From PFL35 sp041550515 (GTDB lineage: Archaea; Thermoplasmatota; E2; DHVEG-1): DNA of 19,721 nucleotides. Position 1 is the stretch's first letter. Every line of letters starts with the position of its first letter. This document shows, piece by piece, positions 6,838 to 13,462 of this stretch. Location of the stretch: NCBI GenBank assembly GCA_041550515.1, contig JBFEOQ010000034.1:1-19721 (forward strand), written 5' to 3'. The notes beneath the pieces were generated by a model, which saw only the letters and a list, made by a program, of their open reading frames with translations, did no database searches and had not been told where the DNA came from. The position numbers and the translations under genes were made by a program.

Positions 6838-9165
6838 TTACCATTTCTCCCAATACTTAGAATCTATGCTAGGTGGTTTTTCACCTTTACCATATTTTCC
6901 ACCCCATTGATTAAGACTCATTTTTGTATCTTCATCAATTACTTTTTCAAGCATATCAAGCATTTTTTTATCAGTAAAACCTAATTTTTTCATCTTCTGA
7001 GGTGATGGAACACCATTTGGCGTCCAACCACGACGATAATATACAGCATCAGCAAGTTTCTGATATTGATCTTGTTTCCAATCATACAAGATTTTTATTT
7101 TCTCTGAAACACTCATATTTTCAACATTATCTTTATTTAAACCCATTTTTTCAACAAGTTGACTATCATATCGATCTTTACGACTCATATATTCAACTTC
7201 AGTAACTGGTCCCATAGACCTATATGGAATCCAATCATCTTTACGACGACCACGACCCATAAAAACATTCATAGCACGCTGCCAGTTATAACAACGTTCA
7301 CTTTGTAATATAAGCTCTTGTTTATCAACATTCCAACCAGTCATAGCATTCTGATAATCAACATAATTTTGAACATGTTCAGGAACTTTTGCAGGTTCAT
7401 CTGTTTCACCATTATTTACAGGTTCTATATCATTCCAAGGAAGCTTACAAAGACCATTAAGCCCAAACCAAGTCCTCCACATAGGAAAATAATGAAGAGC
7501 TTCAGCTTTATCTTCAAATGTTGGAATCTGATTATTCACCATATCCATAAAAATAAGCCATGCTTCATCATGTTGAGGACCCTTTAAAGTTAAACCATAA
7601 CCACCCTGCATAGCAAGACTTTCCTTCGTAACATACTCAGAATACTCAAGACCTTTACTCTCCATACCGCATTCCTCAATTAAATATGAATCACCCCATC
7701 CCTTTTCTTTAATCCAGTTTTTTACTCGACGAATACCTTTAGCAGCAATAGTTACAAATTCACCTTTATCACCTTTAGCTATTCTATGTAAAAATTCCAT
7801 TACAGCCTCAAAATTTCCAAAACAAAGCTCTAATCCATCACAACGTTTTTTGTTTAAAATACCATATTCATACATCTCCATATAATAAGCAATTGCAGTA
7901 CCTGTTGATATAGTATCAAGACCATATGTATCACAATAAAAATTATATTCAAGAACCTCTTTTGGCTCCCAAAGACTCATATTTGATGCACAACCAACTG
8001 TTTCATACTCAGGTCCATCAACAGTAACCTTTTGCAATTTATACGGCCCAGTAATAACCTCAAATCCATCAACTGTTTTAGCACATGCCATAGTGCAACC
8101 ATGCCAGCAACCATCAGGAATAATTTTAGTAAAAAAATCATAAAAATTAGGTGAATAAAGCTTAGAAGCTTTTGGAAATCCTCCAAATCTATAATTTTCA
8201 CATGGTAAAAGATCATATTGGTCCATTATCTCAACCAAATGCACTGTTCCTACAGCTCGCATATTACATTGATAACGATCAAGATCCCTTATTTCACGAT
8301 GAAGTTTAATTCCAACCTCCGCAATTTTATTAGAATCCGCAGGATTATTTGAAATCCCTGTAAACTCCTGAACCTTAGCAACAATAGCCTTAATTTTCTT
8401 ATCACGCAAAACAGTTCCCAAACCACCACGACCAGCTTGCTTCACACGACAAACTTTTCGGCGGATATCATAAAAACTAAAATTCATACAACCCCAAAAA
8501 CTATTTTCAGCAGCTTTACCAGCCGATACAACAGATATCAACTGTCTAGCTTTATCAGAATCTTCACTTTCATACATATAAGTTAATTGTTCATTTACAA
8601 TATGAGAGTTAGTCTCTTCAAGAGGAGCTGTCTCAACAACAACTTTTCCTTTCACCCCATCAACTAATATCACTACATCATGTTTCGCTTTACCTTGAAT
8701 CTCAATTGCATCAAAACCAGCAAACTTAAGATAAGGACCAAAAAAACCTCCAACATTACTATCACAAATAATATCAGTTGATGGAGAAATACTAAGACAT
8801 AAAGATTTACCACTACCTGCATACTGAGTTGTACCACAAAGTGGACCTGTTGTAATTATAAGTTCATTTTCAGGACTATTCCAACGAGTTGATGATTTTA
8901 TAGAATCCCATAATAGTTTAAGACCAAAACCACGACCACCTGTGAAAAGTTTTTTCATCTCATTAGTTACTTTTTTTTCTTTAATCTCATTGGTACTTAA
9001 ATTAATATAAAGAATCCTATCTGCAAACCCTTTTTGTATCTCCCCTTTTTTATAAATATATTCTGCAACAACTCTATGAGCTCTTTTAAGTTTATTAACA
9101 TCCCATTTATGCCTTGTATTACCTGTATCATATTCCTCAATAGGAATTTGACCATCGATCATCAT
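6838..9165 (-). CDS. Aldehyde:ferredoxin oxidoreductase (AOR) family tungsten enzyme, long divergent form
   Basis: 775 residues against about 600-620 for classical AOR. The family fold begins near residue 47 (GFADRILYINLSTNEIKE) after a 46-residue charged N-terminal extension. Pterin-binding regions are recognisable: TGGRGFG (75-81), GRGGLGTVLRDKKIKAI (246-262), DGPEYET (383-389) and D412-T-Y-G-L-D417. The iron-sulfur ligands are C353, C357, C361 and C573 (NGLC). The first three are spaced CX3CX3C rather than the usual CX2CX3C, and the Asp of the second DxxGLC motif is G568. Family members oxidise aldehydes, reduce acids, or (BamB branch) reduce aromatic thioesters; the substrate here is unknown. 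The ATG overlaps the polyferredoxin stop (ATGA), with a strong AAGGAG site. The ferredoxin, membrane and cofactor genes around it suggest one complex. E. coli ydhV/ydhY is a comparable gene pair. Confidence 0.93.
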   Translation of the reverse strand: MMIDGQIPIEEYDTGNTRHKWDVNKLKRAHRVVAEYIYKKGEIQKGFADRILYINLSTNEIKEKKVTNEMKKLFTGGRGFGLKLLWDSIKSSTRWNSPENELIITTGPLCGTTQYAGSGKSLCLSISPSTDIICDSNVGGFFGPYLKFAGFDAIEIQGKAKHDVVILVDGVKGKVVVETAPLEETNSHIVNEQLTYMYESEDSDKARQLISVVSAGKAAENSFWGCMNFSFYDIRRKVCRVKQAGRGGLGTVLRDKKIKAIVAKVQEFTGISNNPADSNKIAEVGIKLHREIRDLDRYQCNMRAVGTVHLVEIMDQYDLLPCENYRFGGFPKASKLYSPNFYDFFTKIIPDGCWHGCTMACAKTVDGFEVITGPYKLQKVTVDGPEYETVGCASNMSLWEPKEVLEYNFYCDTYGLDTISTGTAIAYYMEMYEYGILNKKRCDGLELCFGNFEAVMEFLHRIAKGDKGEFVTIAAKGIRRVKNWIKEKGWGDSYLIEECGMESKGLEYSEYVTKESLAMQGGYGLTLKGPQHDEAWLIFMDMVNNQIPTFEDKAEALHYFPMWRTWFGLNGLCKLPWNDIEPVNNGETDEPAKVPEHVQNYVDYQNAMTGWNVDKQELILQSERCYNWQRAMNVFMGRGRRKDDWIPYRSMGPVTEVEYMSRKDRYDSQLVEKMGLNKDNVENMSVSEKIKILYDWKQDQYQKLADAVYYRRGWTPNGVPSPQKMKKLGFTDKKMLDMLEKVIDEDTKMSLNQWGGKYGKGEKPPSIDSKYWEKW

Positions 9166-9623
9166 TTCTCAACTCCTTGCTTATAATAAACTATTTGTTT
9201 GACATCATCAATATTTTCCTCAATAAGCTCCAAAGCTTCTCTTGGACATGCACGAACACAAGCACCACAAGAAATACATTTAAAAGGCTCAATACGCACA
9301 TCACATTTCCGCATAACACCAATAGGACAAAAACCTACACATGCTTGACAACCAATACAAACATTTTTATCAAGAAAAACAACACCATTTTTCCTACGAA
9401 CTAGAGCCCCAACAGGACACATATCAATGCATAATCCCCGTTGATCACAAACATTCATTTTATACTTACCAGATTCATCTTTTAAAATATGAATAGCAGA
9501 TTTATCTCCACCATCATCAGTTTTAAAATGAATCTGAGAACAAGCTTTCTCACAATCTCTACAACCATCACATTTTTCAGGATGAAATCTAAGTACTTTA
9601 ACAGTTTTTGGAGAACCCCCCAA
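9162..9623 (-). CDS. Polyferredoxin-type 4Fe-4S electron-transfer subunit (TTG start)
   Basis: 153 residues with 16 cysteines in four groups: C18-C21-C24-C28, C59-C65-C69, C89-C92-C95-C99 and C116-C119-C122-C126, plus C107. This is the HycB/DmsB/YdhY-like layout for four [4Fe-4S] clusters, an electron wire between the oxidoreductase downstream and a membrane or soluble partner. The second group reads CDQRGLCIDMCP and has three cysteines where relatives usually have four; R62 is near the missing position and C107 could substitute. The only plausible start is TTG at 9623, since the frame is closed upstream by TAG and the first internal Met is residue 56, after the first cluster. The start lies 4 bases after the membrane-protein stop. 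There is no signal peptide, so it acts in the cytoplasm. Confidence 0.92.
   Translation of the reverse strand: MGGSPKTVKVLRFHPEKCDGCRDCEKACSQIHFKTDDGGDKSAIHILKDESGKYKMNVCDQRGLCIDMCPVGALVRRKNGVVFLDKNVCIGCQACVGFCPIGVMRKCDVRIEPFKCISCGACVRACPREALELIEENIDDVKQIVYYKQGVEK
9173..9178 (-). promoter_or_regulatory. Shine-Dalgarno site of the AOR-family gene
   Basis: AAGGAG on the minus strand, 7 bases before the ATG at 9165 and inside the end of the ferredoxin gene. It supports that start over the second ATG at 9162 and explains efficient re-initiation at the ATGA overlap. Confidence 0.65.
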
Positions 9624-9627
9624 TTTT

Positions 9628-10278
9628 TTATACCCCCAAAATAAACCATATACCTAGAATTGCAATCCAACAAAAAGCAGAAACACCAAACGTTGTTGGA
9701 TAATATAATGTATCCTTAATCTTCAAATCAAGTTTACTAAGTTGTAAAACACTTGGGAAAACAAAAGCACCGATAAGCCCAGGTAGCAAACCACTTGCTA
9801 AAATACGCGGTAAAAACACAATCAAGTTTTCAATATAAAAACCAACACCAGAGACAATAGGAGTTAAAACCTGAGTTACAACATAACCACCCACAAAAAT
9901 AAGATAAGCTGTTATAATCCCCATACTAACCTTATTAGTAATATTTTTCATATTATCAAAATCAAATGAAAAACTATACCATATAATCTCAAAGATTGCA
10001 CCCTCAGCCATAATTGCAATTGCAGAACAGAGATGACATCCTACAAAAGGATTAAACATTCTAAGTGATCCTGCTACCAAACCCATTCCTAGCTGCATAC
10101 CAGGTTGACGATAAGCAATTCTACTAATAATAAGAAAAATAAGGACAAAAACACCTGTCATGATAGAACCATACGGTAATCCCGCATCTTTTAAAATAGA
10201 ACCAAATATACATTCTGTAAAACCCCATAGAGAACCAAATAATAAAATTCCAGCGAAAAGTTTCATATTTTTATTCAT
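9628..10278 (-). CDS. Six-helix integral membrane protein of the AOR operon, unrecognised family
   Basis: 216 residues with about six hydrophobic segments (roughly 6-26, 38-55, 62-98, 117-140, 148-175 and 195-215) and short loops. I do not recognise a named family. Notable in-membrane polar residues are E22-C23 (WGFTECIFG), R73 and N76 of SLRMFNPF, C81-H82-L83-C84 (FVGCHLCSA), E92 and E97, and C203. The CxxC with a histidine could bind a metal, cluster or heme, or form a disulfide. Size and topology also resemble ECF-transporter S-components, but no ECF ATPase or T-component is nearby. It lies 4 bases after the secreted-protein gene and 4 before the ferredoxin gene, so it is probably the membrane partner of the oxidoreductase system. 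A full seven-base Shine-Dalgarno (GAGGTGA) precedes it. Confidence 0.82.
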   Translation of the reverse strand: MNKNMKLFAGILLFGSLWGFTECIFGSILKDAGLPYGSIMTGVFVLIFLIISRIAYRQPGMQLGMGLVAGSLRMFNPFVGCHLCSAIAIMAEGAIFEIIWYSFSFDFDNMKNITNKVSMGIITAYLIFVGGYVVTQVLTPIVSGVGFYIENLIVFLPRILASGLLPGLIGAFVFPSVLQLSKLDLKIKDTLYYPTTFGVSAFCWIAILGIWFILGV

Positions 10279-10282
10279 TTCT

Positions 10283-10684
10283 TCAACTCACCTCAATCTC
10301 AACAATATTTTTAACCCACAAAAAAGAAGAAGTATCCGGAAAATAAATACGATTTTCTTTTGTTAAAACACCTTTTTGTAAATACTCCCAAGTAACTGTT
10401 TGCTGATAACCATCTTTTCCTTTAAAAGTATATGAAATACAATTAGAACATTTACTATTTGTTTTTATTATTAAATCATCTAAAGCAACACCTGTTTTTT
10501 CACCTTCATTAGTAATTATAGTTCTTTTATTTACCATGTTAAAAATCTCATTTAAAGTGTAATTCTTATCATTAATTCTAATAGTATTTGTATCAACTTC
10601 AGTAGCATTTACATATAATGCAGATAAACAACCTATTATAAGAATAACAATTGCTAAAACCGGTAAAATTTTTTCCTTCCCCAT
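10283..10684 (-). CDS. Exported small protein, molybdopterin-oxidoreductase-like fold, possible lipoprotein
   Basis: 133 residues. A hydrophobic N-terminal segment (6-24) contains L-I-I-G-C19, which fits an archaeal lipobox; otherwise it is a membrane anchor. The exported part has the pattern of small domains related to the sulfite-oxidase molybdopterin-binding fold: NYTLNEI (41-47), KTGVALDDLI (63-72), DGYQQTVTWEYL (91-102) and a closing WVKNIVEIEV. It is too short to hold a full Moco site, and the family often lacks cofactor. C79-S-N-C82 is a CxxC in the exported domain, possibly a redox disulfide or metal site. It is the first gene of the AOR operon, with a TATA box about 34 bases upstream. 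A longer relative lies at 11871-12470. The fold call is by pattern and moderately sure. Confidence 0.75.
   Translation of the reverse strand: MGKEKILPVLAIVILIIGCLSALYVNATEVDTNTIRINDKNYTLNEIFNMVNKRTIITNEGEKTGVALDDLIIKTNSKCSNCISYTFKGKDGYQQTVTWEYLQKGVLTKENRIYFPDTSSFLWVKNIVEIEVS
10288..10294 (-). promoter_or_regulatory. Strong Shine-Dalgarno site of the six-helix membrane protein
   Basis: GAGGTGA on the minus strand is a seven-base match to the archaeal anti-Shine-Dalgarno sequence. It lies 9 bases before the ATG at 10278 and just inside the end of the upstream gene. It is among the best ribosome sites in the window. Confidence 0.65.
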
Positions 10685-10713
10685 AATAATCTAATCATGT
10701 GGTATGATAAAAT

Positions 10714-10723
10714 ATTATATAAA
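10714..10723 (-). promoter_or_regulatory. Probable TATA box of the AOR operon
   Basis: TTTATATAAT on the minus strand, centred about 34 bases before the ATG at 10684. Transcription would start near 10692, giving a leader of about 8 bases. The gap to the upstream 101-residue gene is 54 bases, so a separate promoter for the redox operon is plausible. Confidence 0.5.
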
Positions 10724-10738
10724 AATTATGAAAAAGAA

Positions 10739-11044
10739 TTATTTTTCATTAAATTTTCTACTTTCTTGATGTTTTTTAATAATGTTTTCAATAGCGTTTA
10801 TATCGCCACCGACACCTAATACAGATATATCACCATTACCAATAGTAACCTTTGGCGACTTTGGATTAGTCATAACTGAGACATTTTCAATAGTTTCTTT
10901 TTCAATTTCTACTTTACTTTCCTGAGGTGATAAATATCTAAAAGAAGGATGCTTAGGTTTTCTTCTTTTTATATGTTCATCACTAATCTCAAATTCTGCG
11001 AGTGCTTTATCAACTTTTTTTTCAATTTCCCCATCATCAATCAT
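10739..11044 (-). CDS. Hypothetical small acidic/basic-patterned protein, family unknown
   Basis: 101 residues, not recognised. The N-terminal third (EIEKKVDKALAEFEISDEHI) should form a charged helix, and a basic stretch KRRKPKHP follows. The C-terminal part (KVTIGNGDISVLGVGGDINAIENIIKKHQES) predicts a beta hairpin with a glycine turn, then a helix. There is no signal, membrane segment, cysteine or known catalytic motif. The ATG is preceded by GAGGATGAG, a reasonable ribosome site. It lies 57 bases after the kinase-like gene, and the gap contains a 7-base inverted repeat. Cotranscription with the kinase and regulation by the repeat are both possible. A real gene is likely from the start context, strand and coding-like composition; function is open. 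Confidence 0.65.
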   Translation of the reverse strand: MIDDGEIEKKVDKALAEFEISDEHIKRRKPKHPSFRYLSPQESKVEIEKETIENVSVMTNPKSPKVTIGNGDISVLGVGGDINAIENIIKKHQESRKFNEK

Positions 11045-11056
11045 TATCTCATCCTC

Positions 11057-11086
11057 ACTAGTAAAAAAACAGTATTATCTACTAGT
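11057..11086. repeat. Inverted repeat ACTAGTA / TACTAGT between kinase and 101-residue gene
   Basis: Seven-base perfect arms (11057-11063 and 11080-11086) separated by 16 bases. A run of seven A (T on the minus strand) follows the left arm. It could be an operator just upstream of the gene at 11044 or a transcript hairpin ending the kinase message. Each arm contains the self-complementary ACTAGT. Confidence 0.4.
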
Positions 11087-11101
11087 TTTTAACTATTGTT
11101 A

Positions 11102-11818
11102 TTATATCCCTTGTTTCCTAATTTTTTTACTTTGCCTTCTTAAAATTTCTTCATCAGCAGGTCTCCACTGAATGTTTTCAAGAAGAGCATATGCTATCTC
11201 ATCATTTACATTAATAACTCGATCTGGAGCTAACTCATTATATCGATCAAGTAAAATTTTACATAAAGTAAATTTTTCTTTAGTAAACATAGGCTCAGTT
11301 GAGAGAATAGATGCACATATACCAGCTAAATCCTCAACTGGTTTACCCATTCTTGACTCCTCAAAATCTAATCCCCATATTTTATCAGTTAAAACAAAAT
11401 TCCTAAGAGTTGAATCTCCCCTTATAGTATATTCTTTATCTTTTTTAAAAAAATTATGAAAATCATTAAACCAATCTGCAAGAAGAGAAACAATCCTTTG
11501 TTTTTCAACTTGTTTAACATCTTCATTGTTTATAATATCACAAAGGTTTTCACCATTAATATAATTTGTAATAAGAACATTATTTTTTTCATCCATTTCT
11601 AAAGCTGCTGGTATATTTAACTTTTTAGAACCCTTCTTCAAAATACTATACTCTATATTCATTTGTCTTTTTAAACCAGGGACAAACCATTTTAAAACAC
11701 GGGGATTGTTATCAATAGTAACATATGCAACAGTATTTTTTTTACTCTTAAGTTCTTTTTGAACAATTGATTTTTTATATTTTTTTGATGACTTAACAAG
11801 CTCCTCAATTTTTCTCAT
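11102..11818 (-). CDS. APH/RIO-like protein-kinase-fold protein
   Basis: 238 residues with the reduced kinase fold shared by aminoglycoside phosphotransferases, RIO kinases and Bud32. Visible elements are K43 (RVLKWF, ATP-binding lysine candidate), the hinge-like VLITNYINGENL (81-92), catalytic-loop RGD135STLRN140 and metal-binding L-D151-F-E-E-S. The usual His before the catalytic Asp is replaced by Arg-Gly, and DFG is DFE. There is no N-terminal Kae1 domain and the DFG region differs from Bud32, so I do not call it Bud32. The substrate (small molecule or protein) is unknown. It sits between the two exported molybdopterin-fold relatives, on the same strand. A T-rich run after the upstream gene suggests it has its own promoter. 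Confidence 0.8.
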   Translation of the reverse strand: MRKIEELVKSSKKYKKSIVQKELKSKKNTVAYVTIDNNPRVLKWFVPGLKRQMNIEYSILKKGSKKLNIPAALEMDEKNNVLITNYINGENLCDIINNEDVKQVEKQRIVSLLADWFNDFHNFFKKDKEYTIRGDSTLRNFVLTDKIWGLDFEESRMGKPVEDLAGICASILSTEPMFTKEKFTLCKILLDRYNELAPDRVINVNDEIAYALLENIQWRPADEEILRRQSKKIRKQGI

Positions 11819-11846
11819 GAATTACAAATAAATATAAACAATAAAG

Positions 11847-11853
11847 AAAAAAA
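11847..11853 (-). terminator. Oligo-T run downstream of the 199-residue exported protein gene
   Basis: Seven consecutive T on the minus strand, about 18 bases after the stop codon at 11871. Archaeal RNA polymerase terminates on such runs. In an AT-rich genome the call is weak. Confidence 0.35.
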
Positions 11854-11870
11854 GTTTGTGGTTGATTTTT

Positions 11871-12470
11871 TTATTCTTTTATTATTTCTATTAAATTCAA
11901 TTGTCTTGCCCATAGACTTGAATCTGAGTAATATTCATCAACAAATGCAATCATTAAAGGACCATCTTCAGAATCAGTTATATCTACTTCATCTTGTTTA
12001 TAAGCAATAATCATTGTAAAATTTCCAATTCCTACTGATACTCTTGTTTCATTTAATTTTTCAATATTTCCCTGTATCTCTTGATATGTATAATGTTGTT
12101 TATATCCATCAATTGATGATGAATTAATACTATAATTAATGGGTAAATCTTCAAACTCTGATAGAAACATTGATATTTTTACACCTGTATAATTATATGG
12201 TCCAGCGATAGTAGATTTTTTGTTTATTTTTGCACCTTCACCTGTATAAGAAATCATTGATGTAATTTCATCCAGAGTATAATTTTTTTCCTGATCATCA
12301 TACCTAACCGTTAAAACTATATCATATTCTTCTTTTTGATTATTATTTATATTACCATCTGCAGTTTCATCTTCTGGTAAATTAACATATAACAAAACTA
12401 CTGCTGATATACAGATAATTAATGCAAGAATAAAAGTTAAAATTTTATTTGAATTTTTTTTCTCAATCAT
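11871..12470 (-). CDS. Exported membrane-anchored protein, molybdopterin-oxidoreductase-like fold (paralog)
   Basis: 199 residues. A hydrophobic anchor or signal (about 9-29) is followed by an acidic Asn-rich linker (31-49) and a domain with the same landmarks as the protein at 10283-10684: NYTLDEI (63-69), YTGVKIS (94-100), DGYKQHYTYQEI (121-132), then a longer ending with DGPLMIAFVDEYY (169-181) and WARQLNLIEI. The last block, PLMIAF...W...L..I, is typical of small domains derived from the sulfite-oxidase fold. Many N-x-S/T sequons (NYT, NYS, NSS, NET, NFT) fit surface exposure and glycosylation. The CxxC of its relative is absent, so the two probably do different jobs. It is separated from the AOR operon by two genes. 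Fold assignment is moderately sure. Confidence 0.75.
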   Translation of the reverse strand: MIEKKNSNKILTFILALIICISAVVLLYVNLPEDETADGNINNNQKEEYDIVLTVRYDDQEKNYTLDEITSMISYTGEGAKINKKSTIAGPYNYTGVKISMFLSEFEDLPINYSINSSSIDGYKQHYTYQEIQGNIEKLNETRVSVGIGNFTMIIAYKQDEVDITDSEDGPLMIAFVDEYYSDSSLWARQLNLIEIIKE

Positions 12471-12484
12471 ACTTCAACCTGCAT

Positions 12485-12492
12485 AAAAAAAA
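12485..12492 (-). terminator. Oligo-T run downstream of the first EamA transporter
   Basis: Eight T on the minus strand, 17 bases after the transporter stop at 12509 and before the next ATG at 12470. It could end the transporter message. It overlaps the promoter zone of the next gene, so the reading is uncertain. Confidence 0.3.
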
Positions 12493-12495
12493 TAT

Positions 12496-12503
12496 ATTTT
12501 AAA
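12496..12503 (-). promoter_or_regulatory. Possible TATA box of the 199-residue exported protein gene
   Basis: ATTTAAAA/TTTAAAAT-like box centred about 30 bases before the ATG at 12470, implying a leader of only a few bases. Confidence 0.35.
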
Positions 12504-12508
12504 TTTTT

Positions 12509-13405
12509 CTAAATTAATGTCTTAGCTTTTCTAGCAGTCAAATATATCCCTAGTAATATTATACCTCCACCAAAAATTGTATAATTTGAAGGAATCTGTG
12601 CAATTGATGGAATTAAAATAGCCCAAATCGTTGAACCAAGTGGTTCTCCAAGTAAAGCTACAGATGCAACAGATGCTCTAACATGTTTTAAAGACCAGTT
12701 ATATAATGTATGACCTAACAACCCTGCAACTATTGCCATTGCAATAAAAATTTCAAGATCAGTAAGACTAATATTTATTAACCTTGAATTAAAAACAATA
12801 CATAAAAAAAGTAACACTATTGCACTTATGCTATAAACTATAAATGCATAAGATGTAACTGAAACAGTTTTTCTAATTTTCCTACCACCTAAAATATATA
12901 AACCAGCCATTATCCCTCCAAGTATAGCTAGAATATTTCCTTCTAATGTATCAATTGTTTCTACCCCTGGCTGTATATTACCTGTCACCAGTATTATTAC
13001 ACCTAGAACAGAGATTATTATTCCAACAGAATTAATAATTGAAAGTTTTTCTTTAAAGAAAAAATGTGAAACTGGTCCAACAAGTATGGGATGAGCTGTC
13101 ACTAAAATAACTGAACTTGCAACAGATGTAAAACTTAAAGATGTTATCCAAAACGCAAAATGAGCAGCAAGAATAAAACCGATTCCTATCATTATCAAAA
13201 ATGTTTTTCTAGGTAATTTCTTAATTTCATCTCTAGTTTTTTTAAAAAAAACAACAAATGGAAGAATTAAAATTGTTGTAAATAAAAGCCTATAAAACGC
13301 AATTGTTAAGGGATATTCACCCATACTACTAAGTTTTATAAGTATAGCTGCAAATGATACTGACACGATACTAATAAATAGGGCTATGTAAGGTTTTCTG
13401 TCCAT
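12509..13405 (-). CDS. DMT-superfamily EamA-type transporter
   Basis: 298 residues, about ten transmembrane helices in two tandem EamA repeats (roughly 5-135 and 150-295). Family landmarks are FYRLLFTTILILPF near residue 38, the end of repeat one FFKEKLSIINSVGIIISVLGVIIL, and the repeat-two ASVALLGEPLGSTIWAILI (about 246-264) with the typical Gly-Glu-Pro. The family exports or imports metabolites such as amino acids, nucleotides or cofactors; substrate cannot be read from sequence. The ATG at 13405 is read divergently from mobB, with only 57 bases between them. Position and spacing of a TTTAAA box suggest a leaderless mRNA. It is a distant paralog of the transporter at 14786-15718. Confidence 0.9.
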   Translation of the reverse strand: MDRKPYIALFISIVSVSFAAILIKLSSMGEYPLTIAFYRLLFTTILILPFVVFFKKTRDEIKKLPRKTFLIMIGIGFILAAHFAFWITSLSFTSVASSVILVTAHPILVGPVSHFFFKEKLSIINSVGIIISVLGVIILVTGNIQPGVETIDTLEGNILAILGGIMAGLYILGGRKIRKTVSVTSYAFIVYSISAIVLLFLCIVFNSRLINISLTDLEIFIAMAIVAGLLGHTLYNWSLKHVRASVASVALLGEPLGSTIWAILIPSIAQIPSNYTIFGGGIILLGIYLTARKAKTLI

Positions 13406-13427
13406 TTATTTCTTATTTATGGTTAAC

Positions 13428-13433
13428 TTTAAA
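13428..13433. promoter_or_regulatory. Symmetric TTTAAA box possibly serving both divergent genes
   Basis: CTTTAAAAT in the 57-base gap between the EamA gene and mobB. Its centre is about 25 bases from the EamA ATG and 32 from the mobB ATG, which is correct spacing for leaderless or near-leaderless starts both ways. No other box is as well placed. Confidence 0.35.
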
Positions 13434-13462
13434 ATGTATTTTGAATTTGTGGTTTTGAAAAT

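Noticed and set aside
7002..8216. Several open frames overlapping the AOR-family gene on both strands
   Set aside because: The AOR reading frame is long and full of family motifs; the others have no motif and biased composition.
9482..9673. Alternative frame with an ATG near 9673 as an upstream start for the ferredoxin
   Set aside because: It is in a different frame from the cysteine motifs and would need a frameshift. The TTG at 9623 explains the gene without one.
9628..10278. ECF-transporter S-component
   Set aside because: Size fits, but no ATPase or T-component gene is in the window and no substrate motif was recognised.
11102..11818. Bud32 (KEOPS kinase) identity
   Set aside because: The HGDLTTSN and DFG-type motifs of Bud32 are not present; only the general kinase fold is supported.
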